Assembly (NCBI RefSeq): GCF_000613185.1
Contig: NZ_CCBB010000003.1
Location: 2,232,001 to 2,296,000 of the forward strand
Direction: 5' to 3'
Origin: Mycolicibacterium cosmeticum
Lineage (GTDB): Bacteria > Actinomycetota > Actinomycetes > Mycobacteriales > Mycobacteriaceae
Length of the DNA: 64,000 nucleotides
A model generated the notes under the pieces. It was not told the origin of the DNA, ran no database searches, and was given only the letters and a program-made list of their open reading frames with translations. Below are positions 1-14,631 of this stretch, one piece after another (the first letter of the stretch is position 1; each line of letters begins with the position of its first letter). The translations under genes and the position numbers were made by a program.

Positions 1-152
<152 letters not shown>

Positions 153-153
<1 letters not shown>

Positions 154-1109
154 TGAAACACCTTCTCTCGGCCGCTGACCTGTCCCGCGACGAGGCGACC
201 GCGATCCTCGACGACGCCGACCGGTTCCGTGAGGCGTTGCTGGGCCGCGAGGTCAAGAAGTTGCCGACGCTGCGCGGGCGCACCGTCATCACGATGTTCT
301 ACGAGAACTCCACCCGCACCCGGGTGTCCTTCGAGGTGGCCGGCAAGTGGATGAGCGCCGACGTCATCAATGTCAGCGCCTCGGGCTCCTCGGTGGCCAA
401 GGGCGAATCGCTGCGCGACACCGCCCTGACCCTGCGCGCCGCCGGTGCCGACGCGCTGATCATCCGGCACCCGGCTTCGGGTGCGGCCCAACAACTCTCG
501 AAGTGGACAGTGGAACCCGACGGGACCGGTCCGTCGGTCATCAACGCCGGCGACGGCACCCACCAGCACCCCACCCAGGCTCTGCTGGACGCGCTGACCA
601 TCCGGCAGCGGCTCGGCTCGATCGACGGCAGGCGGGTGGTCATCGTCGGCGACATCCTGCACAGCCGGGTGGCGCGGTCCAACGTCGAACTGCTGAGCAC
701 CCTCGGTGCGGAGGTGGTGTTGGTGGCACCGCCGACACTGCTGCCGGTCGGGGTCGCGGACTGGCCGGTCAGCGTGTCGCACGAGCTGGACGCCGAACTG
801 CCCGCCGCGGACGCCGTGCTGATGCTGCGGGTGCAGGCCGAGCGGATGAACGGTGGCTTCTTCCCGTCGGCCCGTGAGTATTCGGTGCGCTACGGGTTGA
901 GTGAGAAACGCCTGGCGCGGCTGGCCGAGGACACGGTGGTGCTGCACCCCGGCCCGATGCTGCGCGGCATGGAGATCGCGCACTCGGTGGCCGACGCGCC
1001 GCAATCGGCGGTGCTGCAACAAGTTTCCAATGGTGTCCATGTGCGGATGGCGGTGCTGTTCCACCTACTGGTGGGGGCAGAGTCCGAAAAGGCCGGGGTG
1101 GTTTCATGA
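153..1109 (+). CDS. pyrB: Aspartate carbamoyltransferase catalytic chain
   Basis: This enzyme condenses carbamoyl phosphate with L-aspartate to give N-carbamoyl-L-aspartate, the committed step of pyrimidine synthesis in the cytoplasm. At 318 residues it has the usual catalytic-chain length. The carbamoyl-phosphate loop STRTR is at residues 53-57 ([13 protein letters not shown]), the [10 protein letters not shown] and [14 protein letters not shown] segments follow mid-protein, and HPGPMLRG lies near the C-terminus. No pyrI-type regulatory chain is adjacent, as expected in actinobacteria. The ATG overlaps the pyrR stop by one base and the TGA overlaps the pyrC start (ATGA), so translation is probably coupled. 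Confidence 0.97.
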
Positions 1110-2389
1110 CGATTCTGATCAAGGGTGTGCGGCTCTACGGCGAGGGTGAGCCGGTCGATGTGCTGGTGTCCGACGGGCAGATCGCCGAGATCGGCACGGG
1201 CGCCTCGGGGGACACCGTGATCGACGCCGCCGGCCAGATCCTGCTGCCCGGTTTCGTCGACCTGCACACCCATCTGCGCGAACCCGGCCGCGAATACGCC
1301 GAGGACATCGAAACCGGTTCGGCCGCAGCCGCTCTGGGCGGCTATACGGCGGTGTTCGCGATGGCCAACACCGATCCGGTGGCCGACAGCGCGGTGGTCA
1401 CCGACCATGTGTGGCACCGCGGGCAGCAGGTCGGCCTGGTCGACGTGCACCCGGTGGGTGCGGTCACCGTCGGGTTGGAGGGCAAGCAGCTCACCGAGAT
1501 GGGCCTGATGGCCGCCGGGGTGGGGCAGGTGCGGATGTTCTCCGATGACGGCATCTGCGTGCACGATCCGCTGGTGATGCGCCGCGCGCTGGAATACGCC
1601 AGCGGGCTCGGGGTGCTGATCGCCCAGCACGCCGAGGAGCCGCGGCTGACCGTGGGTGCCGTCGCGCACGAGGGCCCCAACGCCGCCAAACTGGGACTGG
1701 CCGGCTGGCCGCGCTCGGCCGAGGAGTCCATCGTCGCGCGTGACGCGATCCTGGCCCGCGACGCCGGCGCCCGGGTGCACATCTGCCACGCGTCCACCGC
1801 GGGCACCGTCGAGCTGCTGAAATGGGCCAAGGGGCAAGGTATCTCGATCACGGCGGAGGTGACCCCGCACCACCTGCTGCTCGACGACGCGGTGCTGGCC
1901 GACTACGACGGGCGCAACCGGGTGAACCCGCCGCTGCGCGAGGCCAGTGACGTGGCCGCGCTGCGCCAGGCGCTGGCCGACGGTGTCATCGACTGTGTGG
2001 CCACCGACCACGCGCCGCACGCCGAGCACGAGAAGTGTTGCGAGTTCTCGCACGCGCGGCCGGGCATGCTCGGATTGCAGACCGCACTGTCGGTGGTCGT
2101 CGAGACGATGGTGGGACCGGGCTTGTTGAGCTGGCGCGACGTCGCCCGGGTGATGAGCGAGGCGCCGGCGGCCATCGTCGGGCTGCCCGATCAGGGCCGC
2201 CCGCTGGAGGTCGGCGAACCCGCCAACCTGACCGTCGTCGACCCGGACGCCACCTGGACCGTCAGCGGTCCGGCGCTGGCCAGCCGCTCGGACAACACCC
2301 CGTACGAGTCGATGACCCTGCCGGCCACGGTGACGCTGACCCTGCTGCGCGGCAAGATCACCGCACGGGATGGGCACGTCGCCTCATGA
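1106..2389 (+). CDS. pyrC: Dihydroorotase
   Basis: This enzyme cyclises carbamoyl aspartate to dihydroorotate. The 427-residue protein has the amidohydrolase-family metal motif [10 protein letters not shown] with the two histidines at residues 54 and 56. Further metal-site segments are [18 protein letters not shown] and the conserved CVATDHAPH. This is the long type-I form typical of Gram-positive and actinobacterial operons. The start overlaps the pyrB stop as ATGA, and its own stop overlaps the next start in the same way. Confidence 0.97.
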   Translation: MTILIKGVRLYGEGEPVDVLVSDGQIAEIGTGASGDTVIDAAGQILLPGFVDLHTHLREPGREYAEDIETGSAAAALGGYTAVFAMANTDPVADSAVVTDHVWHRGQQVGLVDVHPVGAVTVGLEGKQLTEMGLMAAGVGQVRMFSDDGICVHDPLVMRRALEYASGLGVLIAQHAEEPRLTVGAVAHEGPNAAKLGLAGWPRSAEESIVARDAILARDAGARVHICHASTAGTVELLKWAKGQGISITAEVTPHHLLLDDAVLADYDGRNRVNPPLREASDVAALRQALADGVIDCVATDHAPHAEHEKCCEFSHARPGMLGLQTALSVVVETMVGPGLLSWRDVARVMSEAPAAIVGLPDQGRPLEVGEPANLTVVDPDATWTVSGPALASRSDNTPYESMTLPATVTLTLLRGKITARDGHVAS

Positions 2390-2889
2390 ACACCCCCACG
2401 CTCATCGCGTCGCTGATCATGGCCGCCGTGCTGGCGGTGCTGATCGGTTTCCTGATCCGGCAGATGCTGCGCGGCTGGCTGCATCGCGCGCAGCGCCAGG
2501 CCGAGCTGATCGGGACGTTGCCGGCACTGCCGGACACGGTGGGGCCGGCGCTGATCGGCCCGACCAAGGGGCTCTACGTCGGTAGCACCTTGGTGCCGCA
2601 CTGGAACGACCGGATCGCCGCCGGGGCGCTGGGTTTCCGTGCCAAGGGCGCGCTGACCCGCTACCCGGAGGGAATCATGGTGCAGCGCACCGGCGCCGGG
2701 CCGATCTGGATTCCCGACGAGTCGATCGTGGTGATCCGCACCGAGCGGGCCATGACCGGCAAGGCGCTCACCCACGAGGGCATCCTGGCGATCCGCTGGA
2801 AGCTGCCGTCGGGAACCGAGATCGATACCGGCTTCCGGGCCGACGACCGCAACGAGAACACCCAATGGGTCAGGGAGGAAGCAGCGTGA
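2386..2889 (+). CDS. Small membrane-anchored protein between pyrC and carA (Rv1382-like)
   Basis: This 167-residue protein starts with one hydrophobic helix at about residues 5-24, so it is probably an N-terminally anchored protein with a cytoplasmic domain. The body contains [20 protein letters not shown] and further strand-like segments ending in [16 protein letters not shown] protein of about this length occupies the same place (Rv1382) in the M. tuberculosis pyr operon, where its role is unknown. ATGA overlap with pyrC and GTGA overlap with carA make it an integral operon member. I do not assign a function. A role linked to the pathway or its membrane localisation is only a guess from position. 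Confidence 0.9.
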   Translation: MNTPTLIASLIMAAVLAVLIGFLIRQMLRGWLHRAQRQAELIGTLPALPDTVGPALIGPTKGLYVGSTLVPHWNDRIAAGALGFRAKGALTRYPEGIMVQRTGAGPIWIPDESIVVIRTERAMTGKALTHEGILAIRWKLPSGTEIDTGFRADDRNENTQWVREEAA

Positions 2890-4009
2890 CCAGCCAGAAG
2901 GCAGTGTTGGTGCTGGAGGACGGCCGGGTTTTCACCGGCACCCCGTTCGGCGCGATCGGGCAGACCCTCGGCGAGGCGGTGTTCTCCACCGGCATGTCGG
3001 GCTACCAGGAAACCCTGACCGACCCGAGCTATCACCGCCAGATCGTCGTCGCCACCGCACCCCAGATCGGCAACACCGGCTGGAACGGCGAGGACGCCGA
3101 AAGCCACGGCGACAAGATCTGGGTCGCCGGCTACGCCGTCCGGGATCCGTCGCCGCGGGCGTCGAACTGGCGCGCGACCGGCACGCTCGAGGACGAGCTG
3201 GTGCGCCAGGGCATCGTCGGGATCGCCGGGATCGACACCCGCGCGGTGGTCCGGCATCTGCGCAGCGCCGGCTCGATGAAGGCCGGGGTGTTCTCCGGCG
3301 AAAGCCTGGCCGACACCGATGAGCTGGTGGCGCGGGTGCGCAGCCAGCCGTCCATGCTGGGTGCCGACCTGGCCGGTGAGGTGTCCACCGAAAGCCGGTA
3401 CGTGGTCGAGCCTTTCGGCGAGCGGCGGTTCACCGTGGCGGCCGTCGACCTCGGTATCAAAACCAACACCCCGCGCAACTTCGCCCGCCGCGGCGTACGC
3501 AGCCATGTGCTGCCGTCGGCGGCGACCTTCGACGAGATCGCCGACCTCAAGCCCGACGGCGTGTTCCTGTCCAACGGGCCCGGTGATCCGGCCACCGCCG
3601 ACCACATCGTCGGCGTCACCCGCCAGGTGCTCGAGGCCGGGATCCCGTTGTTCGGCATCTGTTTCGGCAACCAGATCCTGGGCCGGGCGCTGGGCCGGTC
3701 CACCTACAAGATGACCTTCGGCCACCGCGGCATCAACATCCCGGTGATGGACCATGCCACCGGAAGGGTGGCCGTCACCGCGCAGAACCACGGTTTCGCC
3801 CTGGAGGGTGAGGCGGGCGAGGAGTTCGACACCCCGTTCGGCCGCGGCATCGTCAGCCACACCTGTGCCAACGACGGGGTGGTCGAGGGCATCAAGCTGG
3901 TCGACGGGCGGGCCTTCTCGGTGCAGTACCACCCGGAGTCGGCCGCCGGTCCGCACGACGCCGAGTACCTGTTCGACCAATTCATCGACCTGATGGCAGG
4001 GGAGAAGTA

Positions 4010-4010
<1 letters not shown>
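2886..4010 (+). CDS. carA: Carbamoyl-phosphate synthase small (glutaminase) subunit
   Basis: CarA hydrolyses glutamine and channels ammonia to CarB. The C-terminal class-I glutamine amidotransferase domain has the nucleophile Cys259 in [11 protein letters not shown] and the His349/Glu351 pair in YHPES. I chose the GTG at 2886 because AGGGAGGAA lies 6 nt upstream, it overlaps the preceding stop as GTGA, and the resulting 374 residues match the family. An in-frame ATG at 2865 would add seven unconserved residues. The TAA overlaps the carB ATG by one base. Confidence 0.96.
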
Positions 4011-7350
<3,340 letters not shown>

Positions 7351-7354
<4 letters not shown>

Positions 7355-8172
7355 GCCCGTTCGGGACGCGGCTCGCCGAGGCCGTCGCGGCCCGGGGGCC
7401 GCTGTGCCCGGGCATCGACCCGCATCCCGAACTGCTCACCTCGTGGGGGCTGCCGGTGTCGGTGGACGGTCTGCGCCGGTTCGCCGGCATCTGTGTCGAG
7501 GCGTTCGGCGGGTTCGCGATCGTCAAACCGCAGGTGGCCTTCTTCGAAGCCTTTGGGGCGGCCGGGTTTTCGGTATTGGAAGAGACCATTGCCGGGCTGC
7601 GCGCCGCCGGTGTGCTGGTGCTCGCCGACGCCAAACGCGGTGACATCGGTTCCACGATGGCCGCGTACGCGCGCGCCTGGGTGGGCGACTCGCCGCTGGC
7701 GGCGGACGCCGTGACGGCCTCGCCGTACCTCGGCTTCGAATCGCTGCGCCCGCTGCTGGACACCGCCGCCGGCCACGGCAGGGGAGTGTTCGTACTGGCG
7801 GCCACCTCGAATCCGGAGGGCGCGACCGTGCAGCGGGCTCTGCTGGGCGGGCAGGCGGGCGGGCGCACCGTCGCCCAGTCCGTCATCGACGCGGCCGCGG
7901 CGGAGAATCGGGCGAATGCGTCCGGCGGCCCCGGCTCGGTGGGGGTGGTGATCGGCGCGACGCTGACCGAGCTGCCCGACCTGAGCGCCTTCGACGGTCC
8001 GGTGCTGGCCCCCGGGCTCGGCGCGCAGGGTGGCCGTCCCGAGGATTTGGGCCGGCTCGGCGCCAGGGTGCTGCCCGCGGTGTCCCGGGAGGTGTTGCGC
8101 GCCGGACCGGATGTGGCGGCGTTGCGGGCGCGCGCCGAGCAGTTGCGCGACGCGGTCGCCTACCTGGCCTGA
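7351..8172 (+). CDS. pyrF: Orotidine 5'-phosphate decarboxylase (actinobacterial type)
   Basis: PyrF decarboxylates OMP to UMP, the last step of the pathway. The catalytic array DAKRGDIG is clear, with Asp93, Lys95 and Asp98. At 273 residues it belongs to the longer OMP decarboxylase group 2 found in mycobacteria, not the short E. coli type. It starts with GTG overlapping the carB TGA. Dihydroorotate dehydrogenase (pyrD) and pyrE are not in the window. Its last 13 bases overlap the convergent stop of the minus-strand gene at 8160. Confidence 0.96.
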
Positions 8173-9221
8173 CGGCGGTGCCGGACGGCGACGATCAGTG
8201 CCGCCGCGGCACCCGCGACGAGCACACCCAGCAGCACCGCCCCGGTGAGGTCCCCGTGGTTGCGGGTGCGCAAGATCACCTGCTGGTAGTCGGTGTCGGT
8301 TTCGGCACGGGCGAACAGGTAGTCGTCGTCGATGTCCTGCGGGGCGTTCAGGTGATTGGTCCAGCGGGTCAGGTAGCGCCGGCCGTCCAGATACGGCGCC
8401 AGCACCGCACTGTCCACCGGACCCGCGAACTGCAGCGTGGGCGCGTTGCCGGCGACGGGCACCCGGATCGGATCCATCCGGTGCGCGGCCAGCAGGTAGA
8501 GGTCGACGGTCTGCGGGGCGGTGGCCGACCGGGACAGCCGCATCGGGTACACGACCTTGTCCGCCTTGTCCATGGCGAACGACAGCCGTAGCGGCTGCAG
8601 CGACCCGGTCAGTGCCGCGCCGGCGGCGCCGGGCACCAGCTGGACCGCGACGATCTCCCAGCCCTCGGCGACATACGGCGCCAGGTTGGCGTCGAGTCCG
8701 TCCGGGTGCGGGAAGCCCTTGTCGGCCAGCCACCCGGCCAGCGCGGCCGGATCGTCCCCGCGCAGTCTCGTCACGTCGAAAGGCCCGATGCGCTGGCTGG
8801 ACAGCACGTGCACCCCGGCACCGGGTGCCGCCCCGGCCGTCTCCACGGCCCCGGTCGCGCCCTGCTGCAGCCAGTCGAAGGTCGGCCACCAGCTGTCCCG
8901 GTATTCGACGCGTGGCGCGGTGAGCCGGGCCAGCTCGCCGAAGACGGCGGTGTCCCCGAGGCTGACCTGCGCGGCCGACGGCACCGGCATCACCCAGGCG
9001 GCCCGGTCCGAGCTGCCCGTGACACCTAGCGACATCAGGATGTCCTCCCGCGACCCGTCCCAGGCGACCAGCGCCCGCTCGTCGACCACGGCGGCTCCGG
9101 CCCGGTCGGGAATGTAGGCACCGCAACCGCAGGCCCACGCCGGTGCGGCGGTGTGCGCGACGAGCGCGGCCAGCAGCATCAGTGCGGCACAAAACGACCG
9201 GTGGGCGACCCGCATCGGCAT
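8160..9221 (-). CDS. DUF2330-type exported membrane protein
   Basis: This 353-residue protein (351 if the second ATG at 9215 is used) starts [20 protein letters not shown], a signal peptide ending near AAPAWA, followed by CGCGAYIPD as in DUF2330 proteins. A single hydrophobic helix near the C-terminus ([20 protein letters not shown]) is followed by basic residues, so most of it should face outside. The frame stays open further upstream to 9527, but those residues are arginine-rich and precede the signal peptide, so I exclude them. Function is unknown. In M. tuberculosis this place between pyrF and mihF holds a PE/PPE pair. Confidence 0.8.
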   Translation of the reverse strand: MPMRVAHRSFCAALMLLAALVAHTAAPAWACGCGAYIPDRAGAAVVDERALVAWDGSREDILMSLGVTGSSDRAAWVMPVPSAAQVSLGDTAVFGELARLTAPRVEYRDSWWPTFDWLQQGATGAVETAGAAPGAGVHVLSSQRIGPFDVTRLRGDDPAALAGWLADKGFPHPDGLDANLAPYVAEGWEIVAVQLVPGAAGAALTGSLQPLRLSFAMDKADKVVYPMRLSRSATAPQTVDLYLLAAHRMDPIRVPVAGNAPTLQFAGPVDSAVLAPYLDGRRYLTRWTNHLNAPQDIDDDYLFARAETDTDYQQVILRTRNHGDLTGAVLLGVLVAGAAAALIVAVRHRRQAR

Positions 9222-9641
9222 GAAACTACCGGTCGTGCGGCGCCGTGACGACCGGATCGACCGGCCGCCCGGCCCCCGTCGCACGGCCCCGACACGCCGA
9301 CGCGCCGTGACCAGCAAGAATTTCTTATCCGACCGCCAGAATCGCCGGATCGGCGACGGCGCCGCGCGGCGGCGATGAACAGGCGACGTCGTCGCCGTAA
9401 CGCGAAAAGCCCTGGATATGCAGGTAGATCGGGTGTCGGGGTTCTGACCCCGCGGTTGCCGCGGGCAGCCCCGGCTAAGGGCGGCATCCTCCCGCGCGCG
9501 CCCTACACGCTGGTCTTTTGGCCCCATTAGCCGGGGGTGGGGTTAGCTTTCGTCAGGATGCGTGGGTACGGTCGTCGTCGCTGGCTGGTTACGTAATCCA
9601 GCCGTGATGAAACAACAGATGGCGAGAGACGGAGGAACCCC
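9222..9641. other. 420-bp intergenic region upstream of mihF
   Basis: This gap separates the divergent DUF2330 gene and mihF and must hold both promoters. The one clear structure is a 7-bp inverted repeat, CCCGCGG-TTG-CCGCGGG at 9449-9465. Several TANNNT boxes occur in the last 110 bp before mihF (for example TACGGT in ggGTACGGTcg), too many to choose one. I see no convincing tRNA or reading frame. mihF has a good ribosome binding site (GGAGGAACCCC) just before its GTG. Confidence 0.6.
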
Positions 9642-9959
9642 GTGGCCCTTCCCCAGTTGACCGACGAACAGCGCGCGGCAGCGTTGGAGAAGGCTGCTGC
9701 CGCACGTCGAGCGCGAGCCGAGTTGAAGGACCGGCTCAAGCGCGGCGGCACCAACCTCAAGCAGGTGCTCACCGACGCCGAGACCGACGAGGTCTTGGGC
9801 AAGATGAAGGTCTCCGCGTTGCTGGAGGCGTTGCCGAAGGTGGGCAAGGTCAAGGCTCAGGAGATCATGACCGAGCTGGAGATCGCCCCGACCCGCCGCC
9901 TGCGCGGCCTCGGCGACCGTCAGCGCAAGGCCCTCCTGGAGAAGTTCGACTTCTCCTGA
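9642..9959 (+). CDS. mihF: Mycobacterial integration host factor mIHF
   Basis: mIHF is an essential actinobacterial nucleoid-associated protein unrelated to E. coli IHF, first found as the host factor for phage L5 integration. The 105-residue protein has a basic N-terminal helix (AALEKAAAARRARAELKDRL) followed by a helix-two-turn-helix fold with the helix-hairpin-helix segment LPKVGKVKAQEIMTELEIAP. GTG at 9642 is supported by GGAGGAA 5 nt upstream and the usual 105-residue length. It is followed 19 bp later by gmk, the conserved actinobacterial order. Confidence 0.96.
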   Translation: MALPQLTDEQRAAALEKAAAARRARAELKDRLKRGGTNLKQVLTDAETDEVLGKMKVSALLEALPKVGKVKAQEIMTELEIAPTRRLRGLGDRQRKALLEKFDFS

Positions 9960-9978
9960 GCACGGACCCAACGAATAA

Positions 9979-10557
9979 GTGAACACTGGTGGAGGGCCGG
10001 GCAGGGCTGCCGTGGTGGTGCTGTCCGGCCCGTCCGCCGTCGGGAAGTCCACGGTGGTGCGCTGCCTGCGCGACCGGATTCCCGACCTGTATTTCAGCGT
10101 GTCCGCGACGACACGCGCGCCGCGGCCCGGTGAGGTCGACGGCGTCGACTACCGGTTTGTCAGCGCCGAGCAGTTCCAGCATCTGATCGACGCCGGTGAA
10201 CTGCTGGAATGGGCCGAAATCCACGGCGGCCTGCATCGCTCGGGCACCCCGGCCGCGCCCGTCCGCACGGCCGTTGCCAACGGTGCGCCCGTCCTGATCG
10301 AGGTGGACCTGGCCGGGGCGCGCGCCGTCAAGGCGGCGATGCCCGAGGTCACGACGGTGTTCCTCGCGCCCCCGAGCTGGGAGGCGCTGGAGGAACGGTT
10401 GATCGGCCGCGGTACCGAGAGCCCTGAGGTGCAGGCCAGGCGGCTGGCCACGGCACGCGCCGAACTGGCCGCCCAGACCGACTTCGACGTGGTGGTGGTC
10501 AACAGCCAATTGGAGTCGGCGTGCGCGGAATTGGTATCCTTGCTGGTGGCCCGCTAA
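9979..10557 (+). CDS. gmk: Guanylate kinase
   Basis: It phosphorylates GMP to GDP with ATP. The 192-residue protein has the P-loop GPSAVGKST at residues 17-25 and the GMP-binding segment [19 protein letters not shown]. The lid and base-binding region ([12 protein letters not shown]) follow. The second and third loop residues are S-A where most homologues have S-G, a mild variation. The GTG start lies 19 bp after mihF. No strong Shine-Dalgarno sequence precedes it, so translation may depend on mihF. Confidence 0.95.
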   Translation: MNTGGGPGRAAVVVLSGPSAVGKSTVVRCLRDRIPDLYFSVSATTRAPRPGEVDGVDYRFVSAEQFQHLIDAGELLEWAEIHGGLHRSGTPAAPVRTAVANGAPVLIEVDLAGARAVKAAMPEVTTVFLAPPSWEALEERLIGRGTESPEVQARRLATARAELAAQTDFDVVVVNSQLESACAELVSLLVAR

Positions 10558-10633
10558 CCGACTGGCTTTTCCGGCCGCCTCACGGCCACCAACTGCATCT
10601 TCTCTATCACCGATTACAGCCGGGAGAATCTCC

Positions 10634-10921
10634 GTGACCTCTGTCGAGAACCTCGACGCCGCCAACGCCTACGACACGCCGCTGGGCATCACCAACCCGC
10701 CCATCGACGAGCTGCTCGACCGGGCGTCGAGCAAGTACGCCCTGGTGATCTACGCCGCCAAGCGCGCCCGCCAGATCAACGACTACTACAACCAGCTCGG
10801 TGACGGCATCCTGGAGTACGTCGGCCCGCTGGTCGAGCCGGGTCTGCAGGAGAAGCCGCTGTCGATCGCGATGCGCGAGATCCACGGCGACCTGCTGGAG
10901 CACTCCGAGGGCGGCGAGTAA
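10634..10921 (+). CDS. rpoZ: RNA polymerase omega subunit
   Basis: Omega chaperones and stabilises the beta-prime subunit of RNA polymerase. The 95-residue protein contains the family core [31 protein letters not shown] and a C-terminal [10 protein letters not shown]. It is about 15 residues shorter at the N-terminus than the M. tuberculosis protein as I recall it, in the variable region. GTG at 10634 follows GGGAGAA at a normal distance. It lies 76 bp after gmk and 22 bp before coaBC. Confidence 0.96.
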   Translation: MTSVENLDAANAYDTPLGITNPPIDELLDRASSKYALVIYAAKRARQINDYYNQLGDGILEYVGPLVEPGLQEKPLSIAMREIHGDLLEHSEGGE

Positions 10922-10943
10922 GCGCACGGCGCCGGCGGGACAC

Positions 10944-12182
10944 ATGACCGAACGCAAGCGCATCGTCGTCGGTGTCGCCGGCGGCATCGCTGCCTACAAG
11001 GCCTGTACGGTCGTCCGCCAGCTGGCCGAGGCCGGGCATTCCGTCCGTGTCGTCCCCACCGAATCGGCGCTGAGATTCGTCGGCGCCGCCACCTTCGAGG
11101 CCCTGTCGGGCCACCCGGTGCACACCGGGGTGTTCGAGAACGTCGACGAGGTTCCGCACGTCCGGATCGGCCAGGAGGCCGATCTGGTGGTGGTGGCACC
11201 GGCCACCGCCGACCTGCTGGCCCGCGCCGTCGCCGGTCGCGCCGATGACCTGCTCACCGCGACCCTGCTGACCGCGCGCTGCCCCGTGCTGTTCGCTCCG
11301 GCCATGCACACCGAGATGTGGTTCCACCCGGCCACCGTCGACAACGTCGCGACATTGCGCCGACGCGGCGCGGTGGTCCTGGAACCGGCCTCCGGGCGGC
11401 TCACCGGCGCCGACACCGGGCCGGGCCGGCTCCCCGAGGCCGAGGAGATCACCACCCTGGCCGGGCTGCTGCTGGAGCGTGGCGACGCCCTGCCGTACGA
11501 CATGGCCGGGATGAAGGCGCTGGTGACCGCCGGCGGCACCCGCGAGCCGCTGGATCCGGTCCGGTTCATCGGCAACCGCAGTTCGGGCAAGCAGGGCTAT
11601 GCGATGGCACGGGTGCTCGCCCAGCGGGGCGCCGATGTCACGCTCATCGCGGGCAACACCTCCGGCCTGGTCGATCCGGCCGGCGTGCACGTGGTGCACA
11701 TCGGGTCGGCGGCCCAGCTGCGTGACGCGGTGTCCAAACATGCTCCCGACGCGAGCGTGCTGGTGATGGCCGCCGCCGTCGCCGACTTCCGGCCCGCCCA
11801 CGTGGCGACCGCCAAGATCAAGAAAGGTGCCGACGAGCCGACGTCGATCGAGCTGGTCCGCAACGACGATGTCCTGGCCGGCGCTGTGCGTGCCCGCGCC
11901 GACGGCCAGCTGCCCAACATGCGCGCCATCGTCGGGTTCGCGGCCGAAACCGGTGACGCCAACGGCGACGTGCTGTTCCACGCCCGGGCGAAGCTGCAGC
12001 GCAAGGGGTGCGACCTGCTGGTGGTCAACGCCGTCGGTGACGGCAAGGCGTTCGAGGTGGACGACAACACCGGATGGCTGCTGGGGGCCGACGGCACCGA
12101 GGCGGCTTTGCCACACGGCTCGAAGACTTTGATGGCCAGCCGTATCGTGGACGCGATCGGGGCGTTCCTGACAACGGAGTGA
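10944..12182 (+). CDS. coaBC: Bifunctional phosphopantothenoylcysteine decarboxylase / phosphopantothenate-cysteine ligase
   Basis: CoaBC carries out two consecutive steps of coenzyme A synthesis. The N-terminal flavin-dependent CoaC half (about residues 1-180) has VGVAGGIAAYKA, VVVAPATADLLA and the substrate clamp PAMHTEMW, where many homologues read PAMN. The CoaB half (about 190-412) has VTAGGTREPLDPVRFIGNRS, the SSGKQG loop and the AKIKK lysines. ATG at 10944 gives 412 residues, the family length. The frame is open further upstream, but that part lies inside rpoZ. Confidence 0.96.
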   Translation: MTERKRIVVGVAGGIAAYKACTVVRQLAEAGHSVRVVPTESALRFVGAATFEALSGHPVHTGVFENVDEVPHVRIGQEADLVVVAPATADLLARAVAGRADDLLTATLLTARCPVLFAPAMHTEMWFHPATVDNVATLRRRGAVVLEPASGRLTGADTGPGRLPEAEEITTLAGLLLERGDALPYDMAGMKALVTAGGTREPLDPVRFIGNRSSGKQGYAMARVLAQRGADVTLIAGNTSGLVDPAGVHVVHIGSAAQLRDAVSKHAPDASVLVMAAAVADFRPAHVATAKIKKGADEPTSIELVRNDDVLAGAVRARADGQLPNMRAIVGFAAETGDANGDVLFHARAKLQRKGCDLLVVNAVGDGKAFEVDDNTGWLLGADGTEAALPHGSKTLMASRIVDAIGAFLTTE

Positions 12183-12255
12183 TCCCGCCGGTATCAACCT
12201 GCGGATAAGGGTTGCGCCGGTCGGGGGTTGCGGGTTGGCTCGCAGTGAGCGCGTA

Positions 12256-12261
12256 TACGAT
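12256..12261 (+). promoter_or_regulatory. Candidate -10 box for metK
   Basis: TACGAT fits the mycobacterial SigA -10 consensus TANNNT and lies 33 bp before the metK GTG in a 112-bp gap after coaBC. A TTGGCT 15 bp upstream could be a weak -35. No SAM riboswitch fold is evident in this short leader. This is pattern matching only. Confidence 0.35.
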
Positions 12262-12294
12262 TCGACTACCTAACTATCTGGAGGAAAAGGCACT

Positions 12295-13503
<1,209 letters not shown>

Positions 13504-13528
13504 TCAGCACTCGCGACCAGGCACAGAG

Positions 13529-13560
13529 TCCCGCGTTCTCACCCGAGGGCGCGGGATTTT
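13529..13560 (+). terminator. Rho-independent terminator after metK
   Basis: A perfect 7-bp stem TCCCGCG/CGCGGGA encloses a 14-nt loop and is followed at once by TTTT. It begins 26 bp after the metK stop. The fit with a classical intrinsic terminator is good, and it separates metK from the metNIQ operon. Confidence 0.75.
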
Positions 13561-13638
13561 GCGTCTGCTGGGCGAACTTTCGAGCGCGCTGAATACAACG
13601 GTGGTGTGGGCGGCCGATATCGGCGCTAATAGGCGATC

Positions 13639-14631
13639 GTGTCCATCCACACCGAAGACCTGACCAAGATCTACGGGTCGACCCGCGCGCTGGACGGCGT
13701 GTCGATCTCCGTCGGGCAGGGCGAGATCCTGGGCGTCGTGGGGGCCAGCGGCTCGGGCAAGAGCACCCTGGTGCGTACCATCGCCCTGCTGGAACGTCCC
13801 ACCAGTGGCCGGGTGGTGCTGGACGGCCAGGATCTGACGGCGTTGTCGGAGAAGGAGTTACGTGGTGCCCGCCGGCGGCTGGGCAATGTGTTCCAGTCGG
13901 CCAACCTGCTCGACAATCGCACCGTTCGCGCCAATATCGAATATCCGCTGGAGATCGCCGGCTGGGACCGCAAGAAACGCTGGTACCGCGCGCAGGAATT
14001 GATCGAACTGGTGGGGCTGACCGGCCGCGGGGACGACTACCCGGCCCAGCTGTCCGGTGGCCAGCGCCAGCGGGTGGGCGTCGCCCGGGCGCTGGCGGCG
14101 CAACCATCGGTGATCCTGGCCGACGAGCCGACCAGTGCGCTGGATCCCGCCACCACCCAGGAGATCCTGGGTCTGCTGACCGATCTGCGTGACGAGCTCG
14201 GTGTCACCATCCTGCTGATCACCCATGACCTGGCGATCGTGCGGCAGATCGCCGACCGCGTCACCGTGCTGAGCCATGGCAAGGTGCTCGCCCAGGGCGG
14301 CCTGGCCGACGTGGCGGGCGATCCGGCCGCCGGCCTGTTGCCACCGCTGGAGGCCCCGCCGGCACCGGCCGGTGACGAGCTGATCGTCAACGTGCGCGCC
14401 GGCGCCGATGCGACCGCGTCCTTCATCAGCGCGCTGTCGCGCGAGCTGAACACCGATGTCCGCATCCTCGACGGCGAGGTGTTACGCCTTGGTGAGCAAT
14501 CGGTTTCGCAGTTCCAGCTGGGCCTGACCGGAGTGGACCACTCGGCCACCGAACGCTGCGACGCCTACGTGCGGTGGCTGCAGCGGCACGGCCTGACCGT
14601 CGTCGCTCCGGCGGTCGGGGCGCCGGTATGA
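13639..14631 (+). CDS. metN: Methionine ABC importer ATPase, MetN type
   Basis: This is the ATPase of a D/L-methionine importer. Walker A GASGSGKST is at residues 35-43, the signature LSGGQ at 138-142, Walker B ends in LADEPTSALDP and the switch is THD. Residues after about 250 form a NIL-type regulatory domain (SFISALSRELNTDVRILDGE and onward), which in MetN senses methionine and inhibits transport. GTG at 13639 gives 330 residues. The stop overlaps metI as ATGA. The NIL domain and partner genes separate it from generic amino-acid ATPases. Confidence 0.92.
   Translation: MSIHTEDLTKIYGSTRALDGVSISVGQGEILGVVGASGSGKSTLVRTIALLERPTSGRVVLDGQDLTALSEKELRGARRRLGNVFQSANLLDNRTVRANIEYPLEIAGWDRKKRWYRAQELIELVGLTGRGDDYPAQLSGGQRQRVGVARALAAQPSVILADEPTSALDPATTQEILGLLTDLRDELGVTILLITHDLAIVRQIADRVTVLSHGKVLAQGGLADVAGDPAAGLLPPLEAPPAPAGDELIVNVRAGADATASFISALSRELNTDVRILDGEVLRLGEQSVSQFQLGLTGVDHSATERCDAYVRWLQRHGLTVVAPAVGAPV

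Noticed and set aside
12183..12294. SAM riboswitch before metK
   Set aside because: Only 112 bp with no recognisable SAM-I or SAM-IV core; a plain promoter explains the gap.
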